Shown here one piece after another: positions 22,590 through 32,682 of a DNA stretch of 64,000 nt (positions are counted from its first letter, which is position 1; the number at the start of each line of letters is the position of its first letter). The stretch is taken from assembly GCA_946807835.1 (NCBI GenBank), contig OX327690.1, positions 14,170,501-14,234,500 of the forward strand, in the 5' to 3' direction. Made by a program: the position numbers and the translations under genes. Origin of the DNA: Ailanthus altissimus. Lineage: Eukaryota; Streptophyta; Magnoliopsida; Sapindales; Simaroubaceae. The notes below the pieces were generated by a model, which searched no databases, was not told the origin of the DNA, and saw only the letters and a program-made list of their open reading frames with translations.

Positions 22590-23640
22590 TCTATGCCATA
22601 TAAGTAAGAGACGTTGGAACAAAATTAGAGGATATTCTAATGGTTAGAGAGTTTTCGGATGTATTCTCAGAGGATCTTCTGGGCTTACCTCTAGATAGAG
22701 AAATAGAGTTTCGAATAGAATTAGCTCCCGAAACGTAACCAATTTCCAAAGCACCCTACAGAATGGCTCCTTCAGAATTGAAAGAAATGAAGGTGCAGAT
22801 AAAAGAGTTAGTGAATAAGGGTTTCATTAGATCGAGTACTTCTCCTTGGGGGTACCAGTTTTGTTTGTAAAGAAGAAAGACGGAAGTATGAGACTATGTA
22901 TTAATTACAGGGAATTGAATAAAGTAACAGTGCGTAATCAATATCCATTTTCAATAATTGATGATTTGTTTAATCAGCTATAGGGGGCCAGAGTATTTTC
23001 CAAGATAGATCTGAGGTCAGGCTATCATTAACTGAAAATTCGAGAGGAAAATGTTTCCAATACGGCCTTTAGGACCCGATATGGGCGTTATGAATTCCTG
23101 ATTATGCCTTTTAGGCTGACAAATACCCCAACTGCTTTTATGGATCTTATGAACAGAGTCTTTCGATCTTATTTAGATCGGTTTGTGATAGTGTTTATTG
23201 ATGATATACTAGTTTATTCAAGCAGTGTGGAAGGGCACGCAGAACATCTGAGGATTATTTTGCAAACCTTAAAGGAGCATTGGCTGTACATTAAACTCAA
23301 TAAATGTCAATTTTGACTAGATAGAGTTGTATTTTTGGGACATGTAATCTCCGCAGAATGGGTAATAGTAGATCCCTAGAAGATTGAAGCCATAGTAAAT
23401 TAAAGATAGCCCACGAATGTGACGAAGGTCCATAGTTTCTTGGGTTTGGCTGGGTATTATAGAAAGTTTGTAGAGAGATTTTCAAAGATAGCAGCTCCTT
23501 TGACTAAACTAACTTGGAAAAAAGAGAAGTTTGTATGGTCGGAAGTGTGCTAGTAGAGTTTCGAAGAGCTAAAGCGAAAGTTGATTTTGGCCCTAGTGCT
23601 TACACTACCATTAAAGAATGACAGATTTACCATATATTGT
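22590..23640 (+). pseudogene. Reverse transcriptase and start of RNase H, Tekay-like
   Basis: Blocks in order: [74 protein letters not shown] (catalytic Asp pair in FIDD), [23 protein letters not shown], then LPLKNDRFTIYC, where RNase H begins. Stops at several sites and a small deletion after the protease make it non-functional. The plus-strand reading ends abruptly at 23640, where the inverted segment begins. Confidence 0.88.
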
Positions 23641-24416
23641 GTACCACAAAATCTATTGTTATTCTCTCCTATTTCCACTCAAGAATTGAAAGAGGTTGTA
23701 AGAGCCCTACAAGTTTATGATGCTCAACCTTTACTTGCTAGTAAGTTCGGCAACTTGAGATAAATTTGACTATATCTTTCTTCATACCCTTCTACCAGTA
23801 GTGCTCTTTTAGGGTACTGTACATCTTTATTCTCCCCGGATGCATAGCATATGCAGAAGAATGAGCTTCTTCCATAATCTCTCTTCTTAAATCATTTACA
23901 TCTAATACACATAATCTCTAACCCAAGGTTACTACACTATCCTCGGTCACTAAAAGATCTTTTTGTTGCCCTGACTCAATTTCACCATTCAATTTAACTA
24001 CCTGTGGATCTTGAGTCTGGAGTTCTCTGATCCGATCAACCAGTATTGGACGAATCTGAAATGTGGTTAATAGTGCTTCCGAATCTGAAAATTCTAATTT
24101 TACACCCAAAGACCTCAATTCTATCAACATTGGTAAATATGCGACCTTCAAGTAAGTTATTGAACTGACAGGCTTCTTGCTGAGAGCATCTGTTACCACA
24201 TTAGCTTTTTCTGAATGGTACTCCAGGGTACACTTATAATCCTTAATAAGCTCTAGCCACCTTCTCTACCTCATATTCAGTTCTTTTTGGGTGAACAAGT
24301 ATTACAAACTCTTATGGTTTGTAAAGATCTTACAAGGAACCCCATACAAATAATGCCTTCAAATTCTTAGAGCAAAAACTATTGCAACTAGTTCTAAAAT
24401 CATGTGCAGGGTAATT
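23641..24416 (-). pseudogene. Inverted RNase H-integrase segment of the Tekay-like element
   Basis: The minus strand reads, from 24416 downward: NYPAHD, ELVAIVFALRI, RHYLYGVPCKIFTNHKSL, RRWLELIKDYKC, then ANVVTDALSKKPVSS (end of RNase H), then an integrase-linker frame of 93 codons (24199-23918), VEHHKLVGLLQPL and ITIDFVV at the junction. These continue the plus-strand RT in function, with about 33 residues missing, but lie on the opposite strand. The rest of integrase, the chromodomain and the 3' LTR are absent. Confidence 0.82.
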
Positions 24417-24629
24417 GCATTTATAACTCTTAGCATTACTAATTCCTAGCACTGATCTATACTCTTGTAGATCAGATCCGAACTTCTTCAAATTATAAAT
24501 GTCTGAAATATTATAAGCATCTCACCATATATTAAATATAATCAGCAATTTAATGAAATAATAATAGTATAAATATAAAAAAAAATATTCATACATAAAA
24601 GAGATGGAACATAAGCACAAATCCCAACA
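24417..24629 (-). repeat. 3' LTR stub of the copia element
   Basis: Minus strand TGTTGGGATTTGTGCTTATG at 24629 matches the start of the LTR at 34866. Homology runs to about 24417 (AGTTATAAATGC) and then stops at the Tekay-like inverted segment. Confidence 0.85.
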
Positions 24630-24664
24630 ACTTCCACTTGCATTAGTGCCATTCACGATGGTAT

Positions 24665-26915
24665 CTAATGCCCCATTGACTGCACATGTCTTTCAAATAT
24701 TTTTGGATTTAAGGCTTTAGTAAGTAGGCCCGATACATTATTCATATAGTCTACTCTACACACTATTACATTTCCTCTAGCCAAGATTTCTCTAATAATA
24801 TGGTATTTCCTTTTTACATGCTTAGACTTTTGGTGTGCTATCGACTCTTTAGCTTGTAATAGCTCCATAGTTGTTACAAAATTATGGTATATGATCCATT
24901 GAACTTGAAAATATTCCAAGTTCAGTAACAAATTTGCGTATTTACACAACTTCTTTTGTTGCTTCTAAGGCTATAATATATTTTGACTCTATTGTGGAAT
25001 CAGCTGTGGATGACTATGTTGCTTTTCCAACTTACTACAGCACCATTGAGAATGAATACATACCCAAATATAGACTTTCTATCATCTAAATTAGACTAAA
25101 AGTCTAAATCTATGTATCCTCTCACTTATAGGTCACTTTCTCTATATTATAGAAATTTGTCCTGGGTACCCTTAAGATATTCTAGAACATATTTCACAAC
25201 CATCCAATGGCCATCACTTAGATCAAACTGATAGTGGCTTATAACATCTATAGACATACTGATGTCAGGTCTCATACACATCATGGTATACTGCATATTA
25301 TATATTAGATATTTTAACTTTTTCATCTTTACTTTAAAGACACATCTTCCTCAAAAGATGAATGCCATGTCTAAAATGCATATTAACAGTCTTATAGTTA
25401 TTGAAATTATACATTTTCAACACATTATCTATGTACAATAATTGAAAGAGTCCTATAATCTCCTAGCTTTATCTCTATAATGCTTTATACTAAGTATATA
25501 AGAAGTCTCTCGCAAATCTTTTATGGAGAAATTTTTACTAACGTAGCTTTTAACTGACTGTAACATAATATCATTTTTTGACAATGAGTATATCATCTAC
25601 ATAAAGAATCAAGAAGATTACTATGCTCCTAATGCTCTTTTTATACACATATGATTCCTCTTCGTTCTTAATAAAACTAGACCCTCTAATTACCTAATCA
25701 AAATGAAGATTCCAACTTCGAAAAGCCTACTTAAGTCCATAAATAGACTTTTTCAGTTTGCAAGCTAGACTAGAAGTTTGGCTGGATGTAAAACCTTCAG
25801 GTTATTCCATATAGATCTCTTATTCAAGATATCTATTTAAGAACATCGTTTTTACATCCATTTGCCAAATTTCATAGTTATAATATGCAGCAATTGTCAA
25901 TAAAATTTAAATTGACTTAAGCATCGCTACTAGTGATAAGGTTTTCTTATAATTAATCTCAAATCGTTTAATATAACCTTTTGCCACCAGACGGGCTTTA
26001 AAGTTTTATACTTTTCAATCCGGTCTCATGCTTCTGCTTGTAAATCCATTTAAGCACAATTGAGTTCGAGACTTAATTTTGATACACTAAGTGAATTCAG
26101 ATTTCATGGCTTCTTGCCATTTACCTGAATTGATGTCCAACATCTCCTTTCTATAAATCAAATGATCTTTTTCTTCAACCAAGAAAACACCAAAGTCATT
26201 TTCAAGAATTAAACCATACCTTTCAAGTAGCCTTGATATCCTTTCTAACCTTTGTAGAGGTGGTGCTAAAGGTATTCCACTCGATTGAACCTGAAGTTTT
26301 ATCGTTGGTTCATTTACATCTTAATTGACTTCATCTAATCAATCTTTCCATAATCTTCACGATCCATAAGAAACTCTTTCTCTATAAAAGTGGCATAATG
26401 AGAAACAAACTCATTTTGTTTCTCTAGATTATAGAATTAGTATCCCATTGAATTCTTGGGATAGCCAATGAACTGGTACTTGTACCGTTTAAATGCATGT
26501 TGATTCTATTACGTAACTTTTACATAAGTAAAATAGTCTTAAATCTTAATGTACTTAAGACTTAGTTTCTTTCTAGTCCATATCTCATATGGAGTGGATG
26601 GAATAGTTTTTGATAGAACTTTATTCAATATAAAAGCAATAGCTTTTAGAGGATAACCACATAGACATTCAAAAAGATTGGTGAAACTTATCATCGATTA
26701 GACCATATCTAATTAAGTTTAATTCCTTCTCTCCAAAACACTATTGTATTGTGGAATACCTAGAGGACTATACTGAGCAAGAATCCCATTCTCCATTAAG
26801 TAATCCAAAAATTCACTGCTCATATAGTCACCACCTCAATCTGAAAGAAGGCATTTGATATACTTTCTAATTTGTTTCTCTACTTTGATTTTATACATTA
26901 TATTGTATCTCTTCT
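24665..26915 (-). pseudogene. copia pol: integrase end, reverse transcriptase, RNase H
   Basis: Minus strand, from high to low coordinates: GGDYMSSEFLDYLMENGI and PQYNSVLERRN (integrase core end) near 26840-26720; TPYEIWT near 26590; KARLVAKGY near 25960-25990, WQMDVKTMFLN and EIYMEPEGFTSS near 25800-25860; LKKSIYGLK; ILYVDDILI near 25600, with the catalytic YVDD; and at the end KSKHVKRKYHIIRE and FERHVQSMG of RNase H (24949-24665 is one open stretch). Stops and shifts throughout. Confidence 0.88.
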
Positions 26916-26920
26916 AAACT

Positions 26921-28183
26921 TGATAATTGCTTAATTTAAATAAAAATATATTCCTTTTTATATGTATTAATTTTATTTTGTAGGTTTCAAGTTAATAGAG
27001 CTATTTAGGATGAAAATTCAAAGACAACAAGCAAAAAACCAAATATGCTACAGTGTCGATGAATAGTTCATTAAACAGTTGAGGTGCTACAGTACCCCGA
27101 CTACAGCTGTAACAGTGCTAGGTGCCCAGGCACTAAATCAGGCTAAATGTTTGGTGCCCAGGCACCACCGCCTATTTTGTTACCCTTTTTCTTGCCCTAA
27201 TTGCAAATCTATAAATACTACCCTTTAGTCACTTCTTACATTATCAAAAAGAGAGCACGAAATAAAGAGAAACTTAGGTTTTTAGTGATAGAAACACCAA
27301 TAACGGTTGGATTAAGGGATATTATTGAAGATTGAAGGCTTTAAAGATTTCTCCAACTAGTTCCTTCTTCTTTCTCTATTTCATTTATATTTATTTCTAG
27401 TTTGTAATTGTGTTTTGTGTTGATTTTAACATAAGTACTTTTATGAATATTTGGATGGATGTAATTGAATTTTTTATTATGGATTGCTAGATTATATGTT
27501 CTAGGGTTTGATGGAACTCTTTTGAACTCTATGTATTTATGTTATTTTGTGATTAATGACTATTTGATGCTTATTCTCTTATACTTTTCATGTGCTTAAT
27601 GCTTCTAATTGTATTAGAAATGGATTAGATGTTTTAAATGTTGGGTTATGTACTTAGAAGAGTTTAATCCATGTATTGGTTTCAAAAAGTATAGCCTTAA
27701 GTTTAGTAAGTTAGGAAAACTATTAGACTTATGGCAATCATTTAAGGGTTGCTTAATGCATGTATGTACAATGAGATAGATAGGGATATCAACTTAATTG
27801 TATATACATAAAGTCTCACTCGGCACTTGGGAAAAGGAATGAGATTAGTCTTAAACCCTTGATTAATGAATGCATTAGATTAGTTGTTAATCACTAATTA
27901 TAAAAAGCATAGAAACAATAAAAGGAAATCAAGTCCCTAGAACCTTATTGCCATAGAACTCTCATTCCTTTAATTTATCGATTTATTTAGTTTAAAATAT
28001 TTTTAATTCCATAATTTAACTTATCCTTTAGATTAGCCTAGATAAAGTTAGGTTGCCAACACCGTGATAATTAGCATTAATTTGGGATACTAATCCTCGT
28101 AGAAATGATACTCACTCATCACTTTATTACTTGATCACAACCCGTGCACTTGCGGTTACAATTTGCGTGTGTATAATTTCGCG
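26921..28183 (+). repeat. 5' LTR of third Athila-type element
   Basis: Starts TGATAATTGC and contains a TATA box (TATAAATA, 27210-27217). It runs to the region CCGTGCACTTGCGG near 28142 just before the PBS, a usual Athila LTR end. Exact 3' edge is uncertain by about 10 bp. Confidence 0.65.
27210..27217 (+). promoter_or_regulatory. TATA box of third Athila-type LTR
   Basis: TATAAATA about 290 bp inside the LTR, after a GC-richer stretch; the likely LTR promoter by position only. Confidence 0.4.
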
Positions 28184-28193
28184 AACAAGTTTT

Positions 28194-28206
28194 TGGTACC
28201 GTTGCT
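28194..28206 (+). other. Primer-binding site of third Athila-type element
   Basis: TGGTACCGTTGCT in the context AAGTTTTTGGTACCGTTGC, close to the Athila-type TGGCGCCGTTGCC. Confidence 0.78.
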
Positions 28207-28459
28207 GAGGATTGAATATTTTGAATTGGTGCTAATATTGTGGATACGCAACTTCATTTTAATTTAGGCATTTTATTTTTCTTTGTTCTTTTTTATTTGT
28301 GGTTTTGTTTTGGTTTTTTTGAAGATGTATGAGAAGAGCTTGGAGCTTAGAGCTTGGAGCTTAGAGCTTTTTCCCTTTATTCGAAAGTTGAGTGTACTTT
28401 TCAAATGTTTAGGAGAGAAAGGAGAGATTAAGCTCAAGTTATGGCCGACGGAGTCAACA

Positions 28460-30150
28460 ACAACCGATAACCACTGACATTTAGCGACTATTTTAGGCTC
28501 GTGGTTAATGAAAACTATTTAGGGTTAAAAAAAAATCAATATAAAGGATTGCCAAGCGAAGACCTGAATATTCACCTTACAATGTTCTTGAAGGTGTATG
28601 ATACAAATCAAGTTAAATGAAGTCACGAAGGACGCCATTTGCCTACGATTATTCCTATTTTCTCTTAGGGACAAGGCAAAGGGATGGCTTCAATCATTAC
28701 AATCGGAAAGTATCACAACATAGGAAAGGCTTGCTCAATGATAAGGGCAAATTTGTCATATATTTTTTCATGTTTTTATTTTGATATTTTAATATTTTAT
28801 GAGAATAAATGGTTATTTATGTGTATTATTGTTATTTATAGGGACTTGAATGAAATTTAAAGAAATATCGAAATATCGAAATATCGAAATATTGCATCAC
28901 TCAACGATTCCTCACCAAGTTCTTTCCCCCATTTAAGACTTCACAAATTCATGAAGAGATAGCAGAATTTAGCCAATTGGATTTTGAGCCTTTCTATTAA
29001 GCTTAGGAGTAGTTTAAGGACCTTATTCAGATGTGTCCCTAACATGGATACCAAGATTAGTTCCAAGTACAAATCTTCTACTATGGACTAAATGGGCAAA
29101 CAGGAACTATTATAGATATGGTGGCGGGTGGTACATTATTGTCAAAAACTACAGAAGAAGCTCAAGCTTTGTTGGAGGAGATGGCATGCAATAATTACCT
29201 ATAGCCTAATGAAAGGTCCATTGTAAAGAGGGCTGCCGAAATGCATGAAGTTGATCTAATTATTGCAGTTTCGGCTCAACTTGTGGCATTGGCAAATTAA
29301 ATTTCTGCAGTAAATGATAAAGTGGCCGCAACAAGCAAAGATTCAATGATGGTTGCAAAGTTTTCCTGCACCGATGAATGGAGTGATCCAGAACAAGTCC
29401 AATTTATCAACAACTAGAACTTCCAACACCGAACTAACAACTTGCCTATATATTATCATCCCGAGCTTAGAAACCATGTGAACTTCTCCTATGGCAATCC
29501 AAGAAATATCTTGTAACCTTCATCGGAATTTAATCATCAAGTAGTAGAGATGAAGCCTTATTTGGAGGACCTTTTTGGGCACTTTTATCACGGAGACAAA
29601 AGAGAGGTTTAACAAAGATGAGGCTCGGCTTGATAATGTCGAGACACATTACACCTATATGAATGCTACACCAAAGTCATTAGAGGTATAAGTCGGCCAA
29701 CTTACCTATGTAATCAAAGATCAATCTTACAGCAAGTTCTCAAGTAACAAGGAGGCCAATTTAAGAGAGTATTACAATGTCATCACCCTTAAGAGTGGTA
29801 TGGAAGTAGAAACTTCAGAGAAAATTGTGGTTGAAGGTTAAGAGAAAAAAGTTATTGTTGAACCATCTAGGATAAATCACAAACCCAACTCTATTTCTTT
29901 CTCAAAAAATCCTCCTATCATTAGCCCAACATTGCCTTACCCTCAACGCTTATACAAAAAGAAGTTAGATGATCAACCCTTCAATGTTTTTGACAACTTT
30001 AAAAAGATTTATACTAACATTCTTTTTATGGATGTCTTGAAGAAAAAGCTAAACTATATAAAGTTCATAAAAGAAGTGATGTTGAAGAAGAGAAATTTAG
30101 AGGACTATAAAACAGTGAGCCTAATGGAGGAATGCAATGCAATTATCTAA
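28460..30150 (+). pseudogene. gag of third Athila-type element, broken
   Basis: Plus strand blocks: LRLFLFSLRDKAKGWLQSLQ-like near 28640-28700 (one change of frame); after the 161-bp insert, RFLTKFFPPFKTSQIHEEI near 28905-28960; FYYGLNGQTGTIIDMVAGG and EEAQALLEEMACNNYL near 29070-29200; and RLYKKKLDDQPFNVFDNFKK in an open stretch at 29932-30150. This is Athila Gag in order. Several stops interrupt it. Confidence 0.85.
28739..28899 (+). mobile_element. 161-bp LTR-like insert with 5-bp TSD
   Basis: Starts TGATAAGGGCAAATTTG and ends ATATTGCATCA (TG...CA), flanked by perfect CTCAA duplications (28734-28738 and 28900-28904). It sits exactly between two adjacent conserved Gag blocks, so its removal restores the block order. 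It ends with four near-identical AAATATCG units. It may be a TRIM-type solo LTR or an internally deleted Athila LTR (similar TGATAA start). Confidence 0.75.
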
Positions 30151-30168
30151 AGGAAGTTGTCATAAAAG

Positions 30169-30500
30169 ATGAAGGATCTGAGCAGTTTCACCATTTCATG
30201 CATTATTGGGGAGTCTACTTTTGAAAAAGTATTGTGTGACCTTGAAGTAAGCATAAATGTCATGCCTTTATCAATCTTTAATAAGTTGTTTCTTGGTGAG
30301 GTAAAGCCCATTACAATTTCCTTGCAAATGGCAGATAAATCTATAACTTATCTATGAGGGGTCATTGAGGATGTGTTAATTAAAGTAGGCAAATTCATCC
30401 GACCGGTGGACTTTATGGTTCTTGATATAAAGGAAGATAGGAATGTTCCTATTATTCTTGGGCGACCATTCTTAGCCATCGAGAGAGTTCCTCATTGAAG
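30169..30500 (+). pseudogene. Aspartic protease of third Athila-type element
   Basis: Reads SSFTISCIIGESTFEKVLCD then LEVSIN, PLSIFNKLFLGEVKPI, one stop, GVIEDVLIKVGKFI, VDFMVLDIKEDRNVPIILGR and PFLAI. The active-site block is DLEVS instead of the usual DLGAS: the catalytic Asp is kept but the Gly is replaced by Glu, which should abolish activity. Stop codons at 30355-30357 and near 30496. Confidence 0.87.
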
Positions 30501-30955
30501 GAAATATATATCATTCAACCCCAAGTTCATGGCAAGACAAAGATGCACTGAACAAGAAAAAATGTGAGGCATAGCAAGAATGTGATGGAAAAGAAATCAA
30601 ATATTGGCAACCGTGGTTTATTCTTTCAGCCAAGGCTAAAATTCTTTTTGGAAAAGCTCAAAACAAGAAAGTTGAGATCATTCCTTGTTAAACATCTTAT
30701 GAAACTTTGAAAATCAAGAAAAGAGATTGCCAAAGCTATTAAGGAGTCTTCTATGGGCAAAATGCCTCTAAAGTCCAATTTGATCTCCCATGAATTTGGA
30801 AGACGTCAAGCTGAAGACGTTAAATCAAGCACTTCTTAGGAGGCAATCCAAGTGATTTTTAATTTTTAATTTTAATTATTTTTTTAATGTTTGTTTTTCT
30901 TTCTTGTAGTGTGATAAAACAACAAGTTGGCACCTCATAAAGCCTTCGAGGTATA
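30501..30955 (+). other. Degraded downstream part of third Athila-type element
   Basis: Contains a short stretch reading EDVKLKTLNQALL-like near 30800-30840 followed by T-rich DNA, as in the non-coding part of some Athila elements. No RT or integrase. Confidence 0.4.
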
Positions 30956-31650
30956 TTACCTTCTTTTTATTCTTCCCCTTGAACTTCTTAGAAGCTTTAA
31001 AGGTCGAAGATGTAGCACCTTAATCACAGAAGGCTGTGCCCTCCTTTTTTCATGTTCTCTTGAGTTATGTTTAGCATATTTTGCAGATCAGCATAAATAA
31101 GGGTCAATCTCTGCATGTTGAAGGTCATAAACTGTGCAAATGACCTTGGAAGTGATTGAAGAATCAAACTGCTCCCCAAAGTATTGCTCGGTGAGATATC
31201 TATGATTTTCAACCTCTTAATATGAGATATAATCTTGAGCACATGGAGACTTAATAAACTGCCCTTAAGTAGTCTAACTTAAAATAGAGATTTGACAACC
31301 CTATATATTTCAACTTAAGGTCGGCCACCAAATAACTCCTTAAGGTAGTTATGCTGCTAGCACCGTCCATATGGACATGGTTTCCTTTTAGCTCCATAGA
31401 CATTGAGCTGAGGATGTACAATGTGACTTTCAAATCCAACCATTTTCGATATGTCTTATTTTCTTCTAAAGAAGCATTATAAAAAATAGCTCGGGGTAGA
31501 TGCTAATTAATTACATACTCAGGCTTCTCAAAATCCAGAACTATTCTAAGATTTATAAACCAATCAGCATAATGTTTTGCACCTTTATATTGGTGCGCAT
31601 CAGGATACAAACTAGTAGGTTGCTCAAAGCCATTTGATTTCACAAGACAA
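30956..31650 (-). pseudogene. gag of the copia element, broken
   Basis: Minus strand blocks: GAKHYADWF near 31600 with NLRIVLDFEKPEYVI, then an open stretch 31439-31251 (LDLKVTLYILSSMSMELKG), then 31242-31024 with LILQSLPRSFAQFMTFNMQR and ADLQNMLNITQENMKKGGHS, and a Lys-rich FKASKKFKGKNKK before the breakpoint. This is the UBN2-type copia Gag. The CCHC knuckle that should follow is missing at the Athila breakpoint. Confidence 0.85.
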
Positions 31651-32661
31651 AAAGAAAAAATAATAGATATACATTTTTTAATCTAAAAATGCCTTCTGAC
31701 TATTTTACATAATCTCATTAATCTCTTAAACAAGAAAATGATAGTTCAAATTCTTTAAACTATATAGTGAGAAGTAGTCCCTATTTGTATTTTACTCCAG
31801 CCACACACTTTAGGGATCTAGACCTTTGTAAACCAAAAAGGTAGACAACTCTTATTAATTGCATCTCATGAAACTCTTATCATTGATCCTAATATACCTT
31901 ATTCGCACATTTTAGTGATTTAGGATGTATTCCAAATTAACTTATCAATCATTAAATATATGTTACTGATATTATCCGCACACTTTATCAATCTAGGGTA
32001 ATACTTTTGCATATATTTTTCTCATCTTATGTTTAACCAGCATAGTCCAAGTTACATTGATCAATCCCTCACATTTTAGCAATCTTGGAAAAAATTGAAG
32101 CAACCGATATAACATTGTATTGATAAGATAGATCATATTATAACATTATCTCATTACGAATTATTATTCAATTTGATTAAGAGATATTTTCTAAACTCAT
32201 CATCATCTCATGTAGATGACAATTATACAAGTATAATACAGCAATAACTTAAGTCAAAAGATAAATAAAAAACTTTCTAGTAATAGTGTCAAACTTTGTG
32301 GTATTGGGAAATGAATGCCGCAGCATTTATTAAAAATTAGAGCTGGCTCCACAATGCCACAAGTCAGTAGCTATAGACCCGCAGCACCCAAAGGCTGGCA
32401 CTGCAGCATCGAACGTTTACATTCCAAAGTCCAAAAATTAATTTTTCATGTTCTAGGATCCAATTTTCTCATGTAATTCACGTTCATACATAATATGTTC
32501 AATTTCAAACATCAACATGTTTAAGAACATCAAAAAATTATACTATGTTCAATTTTTAAATATCATCAAGTTCTAAATCAAACATCATCATGTTGTTCAA
32601 AATTACAACATCAACATGTTAAAAATTTAACAACAATAAGCATCACACATCCAATTAGCAT
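31651..32661. other. Leader region of the copia element
   Basis: About 1 kb between PBS and gag, much longer than needed. No coding domain. Four loose copies of a motif like CACATTTTAGTGATCTAGG lie at 31803, 31911, 31978 and 32066, and a GC-richer patch at 32285-32410. It may include another degraded insertion. Confidence 0.4.
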
Positions 32662-32673
32662 GCTCCGATACCA
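32662..32673 (-). other. Primer-binding site of the copia element
   Basis: Minus strand TGGTATCGGAGC, one change from TGGTATCAGAGC (initiator Met tRNA), 9 bp after the LTR end. Confidence 0.82.
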
Positions 32674-32682
32674 TTTATTAAA

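Larger units (their letters stand above)
26921..30955 (+). mobile_element. Third Athila-type element, inserted in the copia element
   Basis: The 5' LTR (26921-28183), PBS, gag and protease are all plus strand, opposite to the copia genes on either side. It lacks RT, integrase and 3' LTR; coding similarity ends near 30500 and the boundary with copia gag is near 30955. Thus it is either an insertion followed by deletion, or a truncated copy. Confidence 0.72.

Noticed and set aside
28855..28892. Short AAATATCG tandem repeat as a CRISPR-like array
   Set aside because: Four units of about 9 bp without spacers, inside a plant retroelement insert.
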